Origin: Epiperipatus broadwayi
Lineage: Eukaryota; Onychophora; Udeonychophora; Euonychophora; Peripatidae
DNA length: 64,000 nt
Reading direction: 5' to 3'
NCBI GenBank assembly: GCA_028023455.1
Contig: JAQFVV010000013.1
Span: 11,198,579-11,262,578 of the forward strand
Position 1 is the first letter of the stretch. Each line of letters opens with the position of its first letter. Shown piece by piece: positions 24,265 to 36,067 of the stretch. The notes beneath the pieces were generated by a model. The model was not told the origin of the DNA. It worked only from the letters and a program-made list of their open reading frames with translations, and did not search any database. A program made the position numbers and the translations under genes.

Positions 24265-24422
24265 TATTGGATGAGTAGGCATTAGATAGGGATTTTATGC
24301 ACAAGCCTTCTGGCATCCATTGATTACTCTGTTTAGTACAGGTGGCAATACTGTATGGAGAGTTTTGCTCTGTTTATCAACAATTAATGTGCTAGTATAG
24401 GAAATGTGACCATGTGATGCTT

Positions 24423-24434
24423 AATAATTAACTA
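24423..24434. repeat. Target site duplication, right of hammerhead array 1
   Basis: AATAATTAACTA, exact match to 22456-22467. Confidence 0.8.
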
Positions 24435-25439
24435 CTTTGCAAATCTATATATCCTGCACTACTTCTTTATTAAAGAAATAAAGATGAGCTTCCTTTGACT
24501 TGAGATGAATTAAATTTTAAAAGGTGTTTAATCTTTTACAAAATATAAAATTATATAAAAAATAAAAGTTTACAGATTATTTTGCATATGTAAATATAAT
24601 AGTAATAAAGATAGTCTGAAATTTGTGTTGAATCTGAATGATAGAATAAGAGTGTTTTGACATGATTTTTTGGCGAGCATTATATATATATTAATACATC
24701 GAAACTGGCATGCCACTTGCTTCTATTATTATTAAATATATTTCAAATTTTCAGTTTTCTTAACAGCAGAGAATATTGATACATGTTAAATTCCATGGAA
24801 ATAGATTTAGTCATATGACTAATCAATTGATTCTTCGTCTAAACTTCAAATTACTTTTTTCTGCTGATTCATGTACCAAATTTGATCAAAATCAGATCAA
24901 TATTTCAAGAGATATTCTGTTTAAATGGACATGCAGACTTGCTGCCAATAGTTTTCAAAATTCCAACTCAATGCTTGAAAAGTTTCTTTAAAAAAAAAAT
25001 TAAATGTTTGTCACTTAAAAATTTCTTTTTGCTTTTTAAAACAGTTTTTAAAAAAGAAAAATGGTGAGAGTTTAAAGCTGCGATTTACATCCTGTACGAT
25101 TAATTAAATTGACTTTTGTAGATAATCAGTCAATGAATGTTATGCATATATATATATAAAATTATGATTTTACAAAGACATCACGACAGAATACTATCAT
25201 GCTCAAATATTATGGCATATAATTCGAATTCAGATGAAAAATGTAAAACTATTTCAGTAGATAATCGTACAATTATTAGTTTGTAAATAAGCACATATAT
25301 ATTATAATATTTAATAAGTCTGCAAATAAATTACAGCTATAAAATATGTAATGCTGAGAATATAATCTTATTCACAGAACAACTAAATCCCAATACTTTA
25401 CTACAATAAGCCACAAGTCAGATTCCCAAAAAATTACTT
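24435..25439. other. AT-rich stretch, nothing recognised
   Basis: Short open frames at 24776-25067 have no motif. Otherwise the stretch holds simple AT-rich DNA. Confidence 0.5.
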
Positions 25440-25625
25440 TCCAACAAACTTGCAAATAACTCACATTCTTAAATCAATGCCAATCTATTGATCAGATAAA
25501 AGGTGACACTTTAATTTAATTTCCATGTTGTTATAGAATAATGCAATGAAAATGCTATATTTTATCTGACCGATAAATTGGTATTGATATAAAAAATAGA
25601 TGTGGTTGCTACAGTTTGTTAAAGA
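25440..25625. repeat. Imperfect fold-back repeat (MITE-like)
   Basis: Arms of about 65 bp (25440-25505 and 25560-25625) are imperfect inverted copies. The best part is ATCAATGCCAATCTATTGAT against ATCAATACCAATTTATCGGT on the other strand, both continuing CAGATAAAA. AACAAACT lies towards the outer ends. It has no coding capacity. It could be an old miniature inverted-repeat element; no target duplication was identified. Confidence 0.5.
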
Positions 25626-25641
25626 ATGATTATTAGAAATT

Positions 25642-25742
25642 GTCAAGCGTTGGTGGTCGAGAGGTCAGCACAGCTGCCTTACAAGCAGTTGTCCCGGGTT
25701 AGCGGGTTCGCTTCCCGGCCGATGCTATGACACATGGAAAAA
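25642..25742 (+). mobile_element. Retroposed tRNA-Val(TAC)-like sequence
   Basis: A tRNA-like fold can be drawn: acceptor stem GCGTTGG/CCGATGC, anticodon stem GCTGC/GCAGT with loop CTTACAA (anticodon TAC, valine), and a T arm with GGTTCGCTTCC. The T arm holds an extra 8 bases. Without them the stem would be a perfect CCGGG/CCCGG, so this is not a standard functional tRNA. A short A-rich tail follows (ATGGAAAAA). The whole is flanked by an exact 17-bp duplication, AATGATTATTAGAAATT (25625-25641 and 25743-25759), proving insertion by LINE-type retroposition. Local GC content is far above the surroundings. It is either a minimal SINE or a tRNA retropseudogene. Confidence 0.8.
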
Positions 25743-25759
25743 AATGATTATTAGAAATT

Positions 25760-28700
25760 TAATTTATGAATTATTGTAGTAACATAGATTTAATTTTTGC
25801 CACAAATATAAATTTATAACTTCTTAATTAATTAAGTTCTCAGGTTAATTGATTAATGCATTGATCAAAACAAAAATATGACAATAAGTATCGCCATTGA
25901 TGAGATATGCTTATGAGAAATTGAGTTCATGGTTTATTTTAAATCATTTAAATATGACATACTTCTGTTTTCCTTTAACCTATATGAGATAGTGATAAAA
26001 CCACAAACTCCTACAAATTAAATAAATCAATGGACATTCAAATAATTCTATATCTGATTTTTAGGTAATGAACTTTCTTTTGATAAAGGAGAGAACTCAT
26101 TTGTATTATAGCTATCTAGTGAAAAATTAAATGAATAGTTTACTGCTTAATAATTCATAAAAAGCTTGAGTATTAAAAGTGATAATGTTAGAGCCATGAT
26201 CCAAAAACATTGAAACCATACAGACAATTATCCAATATTTATATTTTATTCTTAAGTGCAGTGCAAGAAAAGAATCTGATAAATTTTTATCCAGTGCTTA
26301 TGCAGTTTGATTTTAGAAAGGAGAGACACACGTCACCACTGTCTGGTAATGATTATAAAATTAGGATAAAAATTAACAATGGTCAGTTTTCAGTTTTGAT
26401 TCTACTACTACACTGCTCTCAAACAACCTCATCTGATTAAATTAAGTTTTGGTGAAAATGAATCAACAGTAGCAAAAATAGCACGCTCTTTTAAGCTTTA
26501 TTTATTGCTGAGGATAAAATTCTCTACAAGATTTATTTATAAAATTACAAATATATTTATAAAATTCTAAGATTATTTTAAAAGATATACAATAAAAAAT
26601 ACATGACAGGCATAAAACTATAGAGTAATAGTCATTAATGATCTCTTCCTTCAACTTAAGATATGACAGCAAATCTTAAATGCTATTGTTTTTTTTAAAA
26701 AAAACAGATTACTGATGAGAAGTTAGGATAAAATTAGAAATTGGGTTAAGTGCAATAAAAATCAATGTCTTTTATCATAAGATAAGTAAAGATCTAGTTT
26801 TTCAATATCATTCACATTGATTTTACTTTTACAACATTCTTAGATGTGTAAAAAAGATATAACTATTATATAATAGATAAAACTAAAAATATGAGATTCG
26901 AAATTTATAATTGGCATCTATTTGTCAAATGATTAATGATTATTTACAATAAATAAGAAGCTAGAACTATTAAAGTATATAACCGGTGAACTGATACCCA
27001 TTTATAAACATATATATATACAAATTGTCTTGAATTCAAATCTTTAGGGTGTATAAAATTTCCAAGATATTTGTTTAAACAATAGAAACAAGCAAAATGT
27101 CCATTAATTTTAAGGAAATGGTTCCTAGAATTGAAAAAAGAAGTCACTACTGAATGATGGATATAAATTGGAAGAGCAGAGATGTTTCCTAATGAGTTTA
27201 AATCAGGAGAATAATAGATTAAGAAAAATCTTCATTGCAAGAAATTAATATTAATAATAATAAATCATGAACAAACTTAATTGGGAATAAAAAAAAATTA
27301 AAATATATAAAAAAAAAGATTTAGAAAAAAAAATTAACTTTATGGAAAATATAATATCTAAGCAAGAAAAAAAAAGCCATTTGCTTTGATATTTCAAAAA
27401 TTAAAAATATATGGCTTATCTAAAGTTTTTATATCGTCATAACAATCCTACAGCAAGATAAAAGGTATTCAATATATCAATATACTCGAAATTAACCTTT
27501 TTTTTTAATAAAAAAAAAATCAGTCAGTATTCGTTTTTTCCTTAGTTCATAAAATGAACTTTTTAAATTTTCAACACACTGTTTTCATTTTAATAACAGC
27601 TTGATTATAACATGATGACAAAGAATACATATAACTTCTGACTTACAGAAACATTTCATCTACTGATTAATGATCATATTTTATGGTGAAATAAAGCATG
27701 ATAGATTATAAGAATCGAGGTCCAGCAATAAAAAAAAAAAAGGAAAAAATAAATAAATTTAAGAATGCAACAGATAATTAGTGAAGTTAGTATAATAGAT
27801 TAAAAAAGTTAAAACTTGTAACAACTTTAAATACTTTAAAGCTGTACAATCTTTCCAAGATATTCCATACTTTTTTTTCTTGTATTATTAATGGCTTTGA
27901 AAAAGACTGCTAGAAAATCAAAACTGCAAGATAAAGAAATTTATAAAGTATTGAGAAAAATCACAGAAGGAATATAATTTTTTTAGATATATAAAACATC
28001 ACAGGATCTCTGCCTAGATATTATTTTTAAGTAGAAAATATGTTTCTCTGCTCCAGTTTTGCAGGTGTGTAAACATAAGATGGCAGAGCTGGAGTAGGAC
28101 AAATAGATTTTCTATTTAAAAGTAATGTGTCAGCAGACATCATATGACAATTTGTTGGTGTTATAACAATCCTGATCAAAGAAATATGATGTTTATAGTC
28201 ATTAAAAATTAAGGAGGTCAAAATATATGAATACTGATATGATGTCAGATTTATATAATTACATGAGCAAATTGGCTTAGATTCAATACATTTAGGTATT
28301 TTTGAATAACAGGCTGGATAACTTGATAGTAAAAATAAATAAAATGATAGAAGCTTGGAAAAAAATGCATCAAATCTAAAAAATTGAGATGCAGGCAATT
28401 TGTATTTAGAATTTTTCATTGATGAAAACCATATAGTAAATACTAGTCTGAGGTCATGAATAAGACAGTACTGGATAGAAATTTTTAAATCACTATTGGC
28501 TGTTACCTATTGAGTACTATCTTACACAATAAAAGAAATAGACATATAGCTATAATAATTAATTAAAAAGAGATTGACAATTAAAAGATAGATTTTGTCA
28601 TGAAATATTTATTTCAATAATAAGAATGATGTACCCAAGAGCTAAAGTTATGTCCCTAAAATAAAGAATTTGAAAATGTCTCAAGTTTCAAAGTGATTCA

Positions 28701-29015
28701 AAGGGAGATGGCTAGAAAATATTTCTGTGTAAATTCTCAAGAAAGAAAACTAGAAAACAGAAAGAAAAAAGAAAAAAATTTATTCTGGTTTCAAGTGAGT
28801 TTGAAAGATTATGTTATAATGATTACAAGAATTAGGCAACAATAGTTTGGCAATTGTTAGATTTTTCAAGCTTCATTTTTATTAGTACCAAAATTTGTCA
28901 ATCAAAAAAAAAAATCATAAAACAAAACAGTAGATAGTAGAAATATAACTGACAGTAAGAAGGTATTGACGATAATGGCAATCCACTGGTATAATATAAA
29001 ATGGCTGTAGAAAAA
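25760..29015. other. AT-rich stretch, nothing recognised
   Basis: Several open frames of 60-130 codons (the longest at 28027-28419, minus) show no domain, no repeat with other parts of the window and AT-driven composition. I would not annotate them as genes. Confidence 0.45.
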
Positions 29016-29336
29016 AAGTTTGCTATTAACATAAAAGAGATCTTTTGATTCATCTTTGAGGTTTTAAAGGAACTGAGAATGGCAAATTCCCAATGTCTAG
29101 TTTTTATCGTAGAATCTGTTATTAATATAAGATTATTTTTATAGTAGATTAATATGAATGGACTGCTTACCAACACACATCACCAGATAAAGAAATTTAT
29201 TAGCTTTTGATCTGAATTTAAAGTTAAGAAACACCATGGACTTGCTTTTTAGTTGTATGATAGTTCTTGAAATGAAATATCAGTTGAGTTTTCCAGTGTG
29301 TGAGAGAATACTTTTGTTTAATAGATATTCACAATT

Positions 29337-30845
29337 ATGATAGACAAAACTAAATTATGGTCCTTATTACCAGAAAATGCAAAGTCGCTAGCCAGGGAAA
29401 CAAAAGCAGAGGGTGGTAAGAATATCCTGATCATGAAACCAGGCTGCCAATTGATTATGATCTTTTATTTAGCTACTTTCAACCACAGATTACTCTCAGG
29501 CCAAAAAAGATTGCATAAACTGGAAGAAATGTCTACTAATTATTGGGACATTGTTGAACTTTGTGAAGTTAGAAGAAAGGTGAAGGGACAATTGATTTAA
29601 GAAGTGACTTATACTTTTCTACAACAGCATAAATATAGAAGACACAAGTAAGATTCATTATAAATAAAAGATGAAAGAACAACATTGTGGAGATTGATGG
29701 TGTATCAGACAAAGTAGCAAAATTAGTTATTTAATTTAAATGATGATACTTGAATGCAGATAATTCAGGTTTATATAGCAACAAGTTCTAATTGTGACGA
29801 ATAAGTAGAGGATTTTTATATGGACATACAAATTATTTTTAATTAGATCAAGCATTTTGAAAAATTCATTGGAAATAATAATGCAAAAAAAGGTAAATGA
29901 TTGAAAGATGAAAGTGTTATGGGTAAATTTGATTATAGTAATAGAAATTATGTGCAAACTTGTGGAGTTTTCAGAAAAATAAATCTATATATTGAGTTCT
30001 TTCTCTGAAAAAAATGTGAAACAGAAATGAATATGAAAGCATGCAAATTTTGACTAACAGAAAATATGAATTTGAAGACTGTTTTGTTCTTAATAAATTT
30101 GACACAAAAAGTGATCATATTAATTTTTGTCTTTCCAGATTTACGTGTTTTACATCTTACTAATCAGTGATTTCATATTAATTTTTGTCTTCCCAGTTTT
30201 ACATCTTATTAATCAATGAAATCAATATTCATAGTTTACTTTCATAATTCTCAAAAAAGAACAGCAAATCGTTTTCAAATATCAGATTTTGAAGAGGATT
30301 CAGATATAAATGAAAATGCAACAAAGATAGATAGGACAAAATAACAATTTACAAATAACTTTTCTATTGAAACAAGACAATATATATAAAACAATACAAT
30401 TATGAATTAGAAAGAAAAGCTACTAAAGAAAAGAAAATGCTCAGAAGAGTAGAACAACATCTTGATATTGGTTAGAAAACTTATTTCTGCAATATGAAAA
30501 AAAAAAAAATGGAACTATTACCAAGAAAAAAAAAAGAGCTCATAAAATTTATGTGAGAATTCTATAATTATATAGCAATAAAGCTTACAATTATTACATC
30601 TAAACAGATCAGTATTTTAATCAAATATATAAGACATGCAGTAATATCTACAAAAAAGAGATAAAAGCTATAGGAAGTGATGAAATTGTAATCAATACCT
30701 CAAAAAAAGGAAGTAAAGAAATATCAGATGATTGGAAGAATGCAGTAGTAGTATTGATATTTAAGAAAAAAAAAGAAAAACGATATTAGAAATTATAGAT
30801 TTATTAGTCTTCTATTAATTTTATACAAAATTTTTACCAAGATAA
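29337..30845 (+). pseudogene. RTE endonuclease and start of RT, copy A
   Basis: The first 87 codons are open and contain MIFYLATFNHRLLSGQKRLH and WDIVELCEVRRK, the start of an apurinic-type (EEP) endonuclease in RTE elements (W-D-I-x-G-L-x-E-x-R-R). Beyond the stop at 29600, frames match copy B: the DKVAKLVI-like segment at about 29707 and IQVYIAT at about 29763. The D of the GDFN motif is replaced (GNNNA, about 29872). LTNRKYEFEDCFVLNKFDTK follows at about 30053. Near 30727 DDWKNAVVVLIF is the start of the RT domain. It is heavily decayed. Confidence 0.7.
30842..30845. repeat. 4-bp target duplication (left) of nested insertion
   Basis: ATAA here and at 33459-33462. Copy B has a single equivalent site. 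Confidence 0.55.
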
Positions 30846-33458
30846 TGTGATGGTATGGTATGGTGATGAAGTGTTCATTAAAAGGGTGGTTGATCATAGT
30901 CATACCTGGGGTGATGGCAAAATCATCATCATACCCCAGTAAACAAAATATTTCAAATAAAATTAATTTAAATAAAATATAAAATTAATTATTAAAGTAA
31001 TGTTTAATCATTACAAAAAATACAAGCAATTAGACATATTAAAGAAAGCATGAGATCAATGGATCTCTGAGAGACAGCCAGTTAGATATATCAACCAGCA
31101 TTATCAAAAAGTAAAAATCAGTCTAAGTAATTATGAGTAATAGTCAAAATAAACCCTTCCTCATCATGAATGATCCACAATAAAATATAATAAAATCAAT
31201 ACAATAAATCAACAGTCAATCTTGTGACTGGATTGGAAATGGGTCTTCTGTAGGCCAGGCTAACTACTGAACCTTTGCCAGTTTGGGGCAATTATTTAAC
31301 CATTAATTTGGAGATACAAACTAGGTGCAAATCCACCAGAATACATAACCAGAAAAATCTAAACAATAATGCTGGGATATTAAAACATGCTGATCAGCAT
31401 CAATGCTCTGGCCAACTATAAACTTAAATTTTTAATAAGACTAAACTAAAATTAAACATAGTGCATGGGGTTTTAAAGAGTATTCCCTTTTGCACCAACC
31501 AGGATGATGATTGCTCATCTTTGGATGATCAAAAGCACTAAATACACATCCCTATTCATATATTCATCCTGTACACAAATCTAGCTCACAGAACATAAGC
31601 TCTATTACTATTTGTGACCAAGAGATAATGGAAACAATTTTTAACAATTGAATAAGTTTATTAATAACAATAAAAATCAAATTTAAGGTCTTATAAGATA
31701 AGGCTTTTGATTTGGAATAATATACAATAAAAAAAAACATCACATTTGTGACTTACAAAATTACTATACAAAATTCAAATTATTACATTGACTTATGTAA
31801 TTAATACATTAGGTTTACTTAAAACCCATTCATGAACATGTTTGAATTGACATTTAATAAAAAAAAAATGATTAAAATTTTACATATAAGTTGTACTTGA
31901 CAAGCATTGATCTATATACACACAAATACATGTGTGTGCATATGATTTCTGAACACATTCAACTTATTAAAAAATAATTGTCAAAATCTTAAGTTATATA
32001 AAAATTCAATAAATGATTAAAATTTCAGTTAAATGATATACATTGAAATGCATATATATATATATATTGCACAGACATGTGATATACTATTTTATCTACA
32101 TAACATATGTATTTATCACAATAAAATTATTAACAATTGTTTTCACAATTTAATTCTGTTTGCTGAATATAGTCTTTTCCCCTTAAAATAAGTATTACCA
32201 AATTTTTGATAGATGATTGTTGATTGATTTAAAATGTCTTTTTTTTCCTAATCTAAAAGACTTTGTGAAATCTTTTTCTTGACTGTTAATTATAAGGTTG
32301 TTTGTATTTTTTTTTAAAATTATAAATTTAAATATTTTCTTCTTCTTTAATAAACGATTTTAAACTAATATATATATATATATATCAGTTATAAAAATAT
32401 CATTTTACTAAGGAAATTATCCAAAACTTTATCACATATAATGCTATTCACCACCAACTGTATATACATTATCTGTCCTTCTCTGCATATAGATACAGCA
32501 CATACACATAACAACTCTTTATGCAGCTGGTGTTTCTCTTGGGAAAGCTGGTTTTTTGGTCAATCCAGGCAATCATCATCATCAGGTAAAAGTATATAAT
32601 TCAAGTATGGTTGGCTTTCTCCCTTCTGCAGTTGGTTCCACTTAGATTTGGATTTGATCAGCTTCAGGTCAGCAAGCTGTTTTCCAAAATACTTTTAAGG
32701 CTATGAATTTCAACATAAAGAAGTGGATCATTTCCTCCATGTGAATGCAAACTCCACTATTGAACTGAAGAACAACTACTTCCTTACATTCTTATATTCT
32801 CATGGCAGATCTCTATATAATTCTACTAGCCATCTCTGCAGGTAACTTTACTGTTGCCATTCTCTGCTACAGTTACCAACTCTTCACAAAATACTTTAGC
32901 CAACTTTGCAGTTAGCTCTTCTGCTAACCACTTCACAGAAAATTAAAGCCAAACTTTGTGGTTGGCCTAGTTGGCCACTGCTTAAAATATTAAAACCAGA
33001 CATTTCTGGCCAACTCTTACAAAAGTGATATTTTTTTATCAGTCTTTTTATAAACTTGGTTGGGTCAAGTGATAAAAACATAGTGACTGTTTTCAATTAA
33101 CTTTAATCCTTTGAAATTTGACCAAAGGTATGATCTATATACATGTTTTTACTTTGATACCAATTAATTAAAAGAGTTTAAAAATAGACATTTTTATAAT
33201 TATCAGAAAACATGTTTATTTTTAAATTTTCAAAATCAGAATAAAAATCTTAATTTTTATTTATCAGACCTTTTTTTTAAATATTTAATTTTATAATAAA
33301 ATATTATTTTAAATCCAGAGTTATTTAACCCTTTATTTATTATTTTATTTCAATGAATGTAAAAAATATCTACTACAATTTTTGTCTGTGTTTATTTCTA
33401 CTTTTCCTTTACTTTATATATATGCATTATTATGTGCTATGTAACCCAAGTGGTTACA
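30846..33458. mobile_element. Unidentified 2,613-bp insertion nested in RTE copy A
   Basis: The limits come from comparison with the uninterrupted copy B: the RTE sequence stops at ATAA (30845) and resumes with ATAA (33459). The insert begins TGTGATGG and ends GGTTACA, that is TG...CA ends with a 4-bp duplication, as in LTR elements. I see neither paired LTRs nor any coding motif, so it could be a large solo LTR, a non-autonomous LTR element or another class. Near its left end is an inverted repeat (CCTGGGGTGATG against CATCATACCCCAG, 30907-30942). Near the right end (32830-33010) is a degenerate minisatellite of about 50 bp with CAACTTTG and GTTGGC phrases. Confidence 0.6.
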
Positions 33459-34560
33459 ATAATTACAACTCATCTACAGCAAACTTTGGAATTAACTAAG
33501 AAAAAGAACAAGCTGTATTTAAAAGTGATTTTAGCACAGTGGATGGCAACCAACTATTAAACAAAAATATAGAAAATCATAAAGAATATGATACTTAAGC
33601 ATTTCTATTATGATTAAAGCATTGGATCATCAAGATACAGACCTGTGATACTGTCGTACTTTGAAAAATATTTATCAAAATGTAATAGTAGTGATTGGAT
33701 TTATAGTGATACTAAGAGGATGAACACTGAGGAATGTATATGACAGAATAATTCCATATCTTCAAAACCTTTTTACTATAGTTTTGAAAGAAATATTTTG
33801 TGGATTCAAATGGAAAGCTAAGGGAATAAAAGTAAATGAATATTATTTAAGTAATACATTTTGCAAAAGATGAAGTAGTTTTTGTAAATAATATTTAGAG
33901 CTTCAGAAAAAGTTACAAGAGTTATAAGATCAAAGTAAAAAAAATATAATTAAAAGTAAATGTTTAATGGATTTTCTTAAATGAAAATAAAAATTGATAA
34001 TGGAGAAGTAAAAGAAGTTAACAACCACAGATATCTTGTCAGCATATTAATAGAGATGAAAACATAGTGAATTAAATTAATCATTAAATTGGGATGGAGT
34101 ATTTTTGGTAGAAATTAAAATGGAACATGGCTATGAATTTAAAATAAAATATTTTTATTAAATATGTTTTAGTAGTTAGTTCTTATTTATAGATTTGAGA
34201 CTTCAAACCACTCAACAAAATATGAAGAGATGTATATTAGAAATAACAAGAAAATATCAAAAACAAAATACATGGTTGAGAAAAGAAACATGTATTACTG
34301 ATGTCATTGAAAGAATTAAGAGATTGAAATGAAGCTGTACTGGATATATTGCTAGAAGAGATTATAATAGATGGATAGTTGAAGTCTTAAACTGGAATCA
34401 AAGAAACAGTAAAAATATGGAAAGAAACCTTATGTGAGATCAATGCTTGAAATAAGAAAGTTTTCTGGTGTGAAATGAAGAAGAGAGACTATAAAGCAGT
34501 AAAACCAGATTTTACTTGGAGAAAGTATTCTGCAAGAGATTGATAATGACTAAAAGTGAC
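33459..34560 (+). pseudogene. RTE RT and C-terminal domain, copy A
   Basis: It continues after the insertion with LQQTLELTKKKNK-like sequence. ISIMIKALDHQDTDL (about 33606) matches the FDS...IKAL block of copy B. ISSKPFYYSFERNILWI-like residues stand where SPKLFTA is expected. At the end, RCILEITRKYQKQNTW, ERIKRLK and VEVLNWN match the conserved C-terminal region of RTE proteins. No catalytic FADD could be read. Confidence 0.65.
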
Positions 34561-36067
34561 AATGAAATAATAATACAAAATGTAAAACAGCTGAAGAGAT
34601 CACAAGGTCAAGTTTCACCACCTATTCTTATAAATAATTTTACATGCCAGATTTAAATGAAATATTTAATAGATAGGAAGCTACTTTGATCATTCAATTA
34701 TTCTAAGCAAAAATTCCTGAATTTGCCTATAAAAAAACTCTATCTGGGTAATTAAAGATTTTGCAGTGAAGATATTACAATTTTTTTGACTAAGATCATA
34801 AAGCTATATGAAGCTTGAAAAATGTTTCAAGAATCTGAAGTATTCTACTGCAAGATCAAGATTTTTGAGGAAATTGGCCTAGAGCCAATCTGATCATGTA
34901 TTCTTCTATCTACTCTCAATTAGGATTATTCAATTAAATGTTGATGTATTAATGCTAAAACAGAAATGTAAGAAGTGACACTAAGCTCAAGAATCACTAT
35001 TATTTTATCAATTAATTGTATGATAGTGCTGTGCTATGACTAAACAAGCGCTGCCTAATTAGTGCAGAGATAGCATAGTGGATTCTGGATTTCAAGGCCC
35101 ATGACTTAAGGTCCAATCTGTCATTTTCCAATACTTAAAATTTTTATAAACTTTTGAGCACGAATTATTATATTATGTTCTACCAATGTGTGATCTTTTA
35201 GGAAATTAATCATATAAATAATGTTGATGATCTTTAGGAATTAAAAAAACAAACATATGTCTAGTATTATTTTAAAGCAATGCAAAGTAGTAATAAACTG
35301 TGCTACATATTCTTAACAAAAATATCTGTCATCAGAGATGATCAAAAAATACTACAGAACTAGAATATAAAATAATTTTATATATGTAACAAAAGGATAT
35401 AAAAAAAAAAAGACAAAGAGAGTTTGAATAGCCAATATATATTAGATAATAACCCAACATAAAAATGTTATTTTTATTTTATTTTATTATACCAAATGCT
35501 TCCTAAAATTTATCAAAATGAAACAGTGTAATAATTTATTAGCTGTCAAATTTTGAAACAATAACAATAATAAAATTCAATTTAATTGAAACATGTCCTA
35601 GAAAAAGATAATAAAAGAATGAGACAGAAAGAGCGAGAGAAGAAAAAAAAGCTGACAAAAATTAATTACTAGTCATTTACTAATAACTCTAATTAGCAAT
35701 ATTTTAAGAATAAAATACAATTGAAATAAAAAAAAATTTTTTATATGTACAAGTATATATAATTATATTTAACAGACAAAAAAATATGTGATATAATCAC
35801 AAAATGAATAAGTAAAATAAAATAGAGAAAAAACAAAAATAACTCTCAATGAAACTCTGTATACAATTCAATAAAATACATATATGTCAATGTATTAAGC
35901 AAAGTAATTATACTATAAAATATTAATAACCAAATAAGTTTTGGTGCAGTATATCAGATCAATGACATTCAATTATTAAAATGTAAAAAAAAAATATTTG
36001 ATAGACAAAATTCACAACATGATCAGTTGCATACTATTAAATCTCTAAGAGCATGATGTTACTAATT
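34561..36067. other. AT-rich stretch with one tRNA-like sequence
   Basis: Apart from the tRNA-like segment at about 35055-35160 I recognise nothing. Confidence 0.45.
35055..35160 (+). mobile_element. Degenerate tRNA-derived SINE head
   Basis: TAGCATAGTGG matches a pol III A box. About 35 bases on, AAGGTCCAATCTGTCAT looks like a B box with one base missing. A related sequence with the same order lies at about 43090-43200 (GAGCACAGTGGC ... CTAACCCTGTCAT). They are probably two old members of one SINE family. The call is weak because both boxes are eroded and no target duplication was found. Confidence 0.4.

Larger units (their letters stand above)
22468..24422. mobile_element. Hammerhead array 1: PLE/retrozyme-like tandem insertion
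   Basis: This 1,955-bp insertion is flanked by a perfect 12-bp duplication. From an axis at about 23602, unit copies run outward in both directions: about 2.6 units on the minus strand to the left and about 2 on the plus strand to the right. The full unit is about 457 bp (spacing of the two plus ribozymes). The left copies are 412 and 382 bp apart because of internal deletions, one between two AAACAGAG repeats. Each unit holds a hammerhead-type core and a palindromic CTGAACTGAGTTCAG followed by ACCCATATGAC. No protein is encoded. Such units are known as PLE terminal repeats or animal retrozymes, mobilised by PLE enzymes; here that is inferred. Confidence 0.75.
29016..34560 (+). mobile_element. 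RTE-type non-LTR retrotransposon, copy A (split by insertion)
   Basis: This is a decayed single-ORF RTE element homologous along its length to copy B (39640-42770). It includes about 320 bp of leader before the ORF (shared GTTTGCTATTAA and GGCAAATTCCCAA phrases). Coding remnants run in order: endonuclease, RT and C-terminal domain. Position 30845/33459 is interrupted by a 2.6-kb insertion. Closing it recovers continuous similarity to copy B (TTTTACCAAG, then TTACAACTCATCTACAG). Many stops and frameshifts make it inactive. Confidence 0.8.

Noticed and set aside
22456-24434. CRISPR-like array
   Set aside because: Units are about 400 bp, in both orientations, with no short regular spacers. The context is a eukaryotic transposon.
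25642-25742. Functional tRNA-Val gene
   Set aside because: The T arm is disrupted by an 8-base insertion, no T-run terminator follows, and exact 17-bp target duplications show a retroposed copy.
28027-28419. Open frame of 130 codons (minus) as a host gene or exon
   Set aside because: It is Ser/Tyr-rich, with no domain and no convincing splice or start context. In 64 kb of such DNA an open frame of this size is expected by chance.
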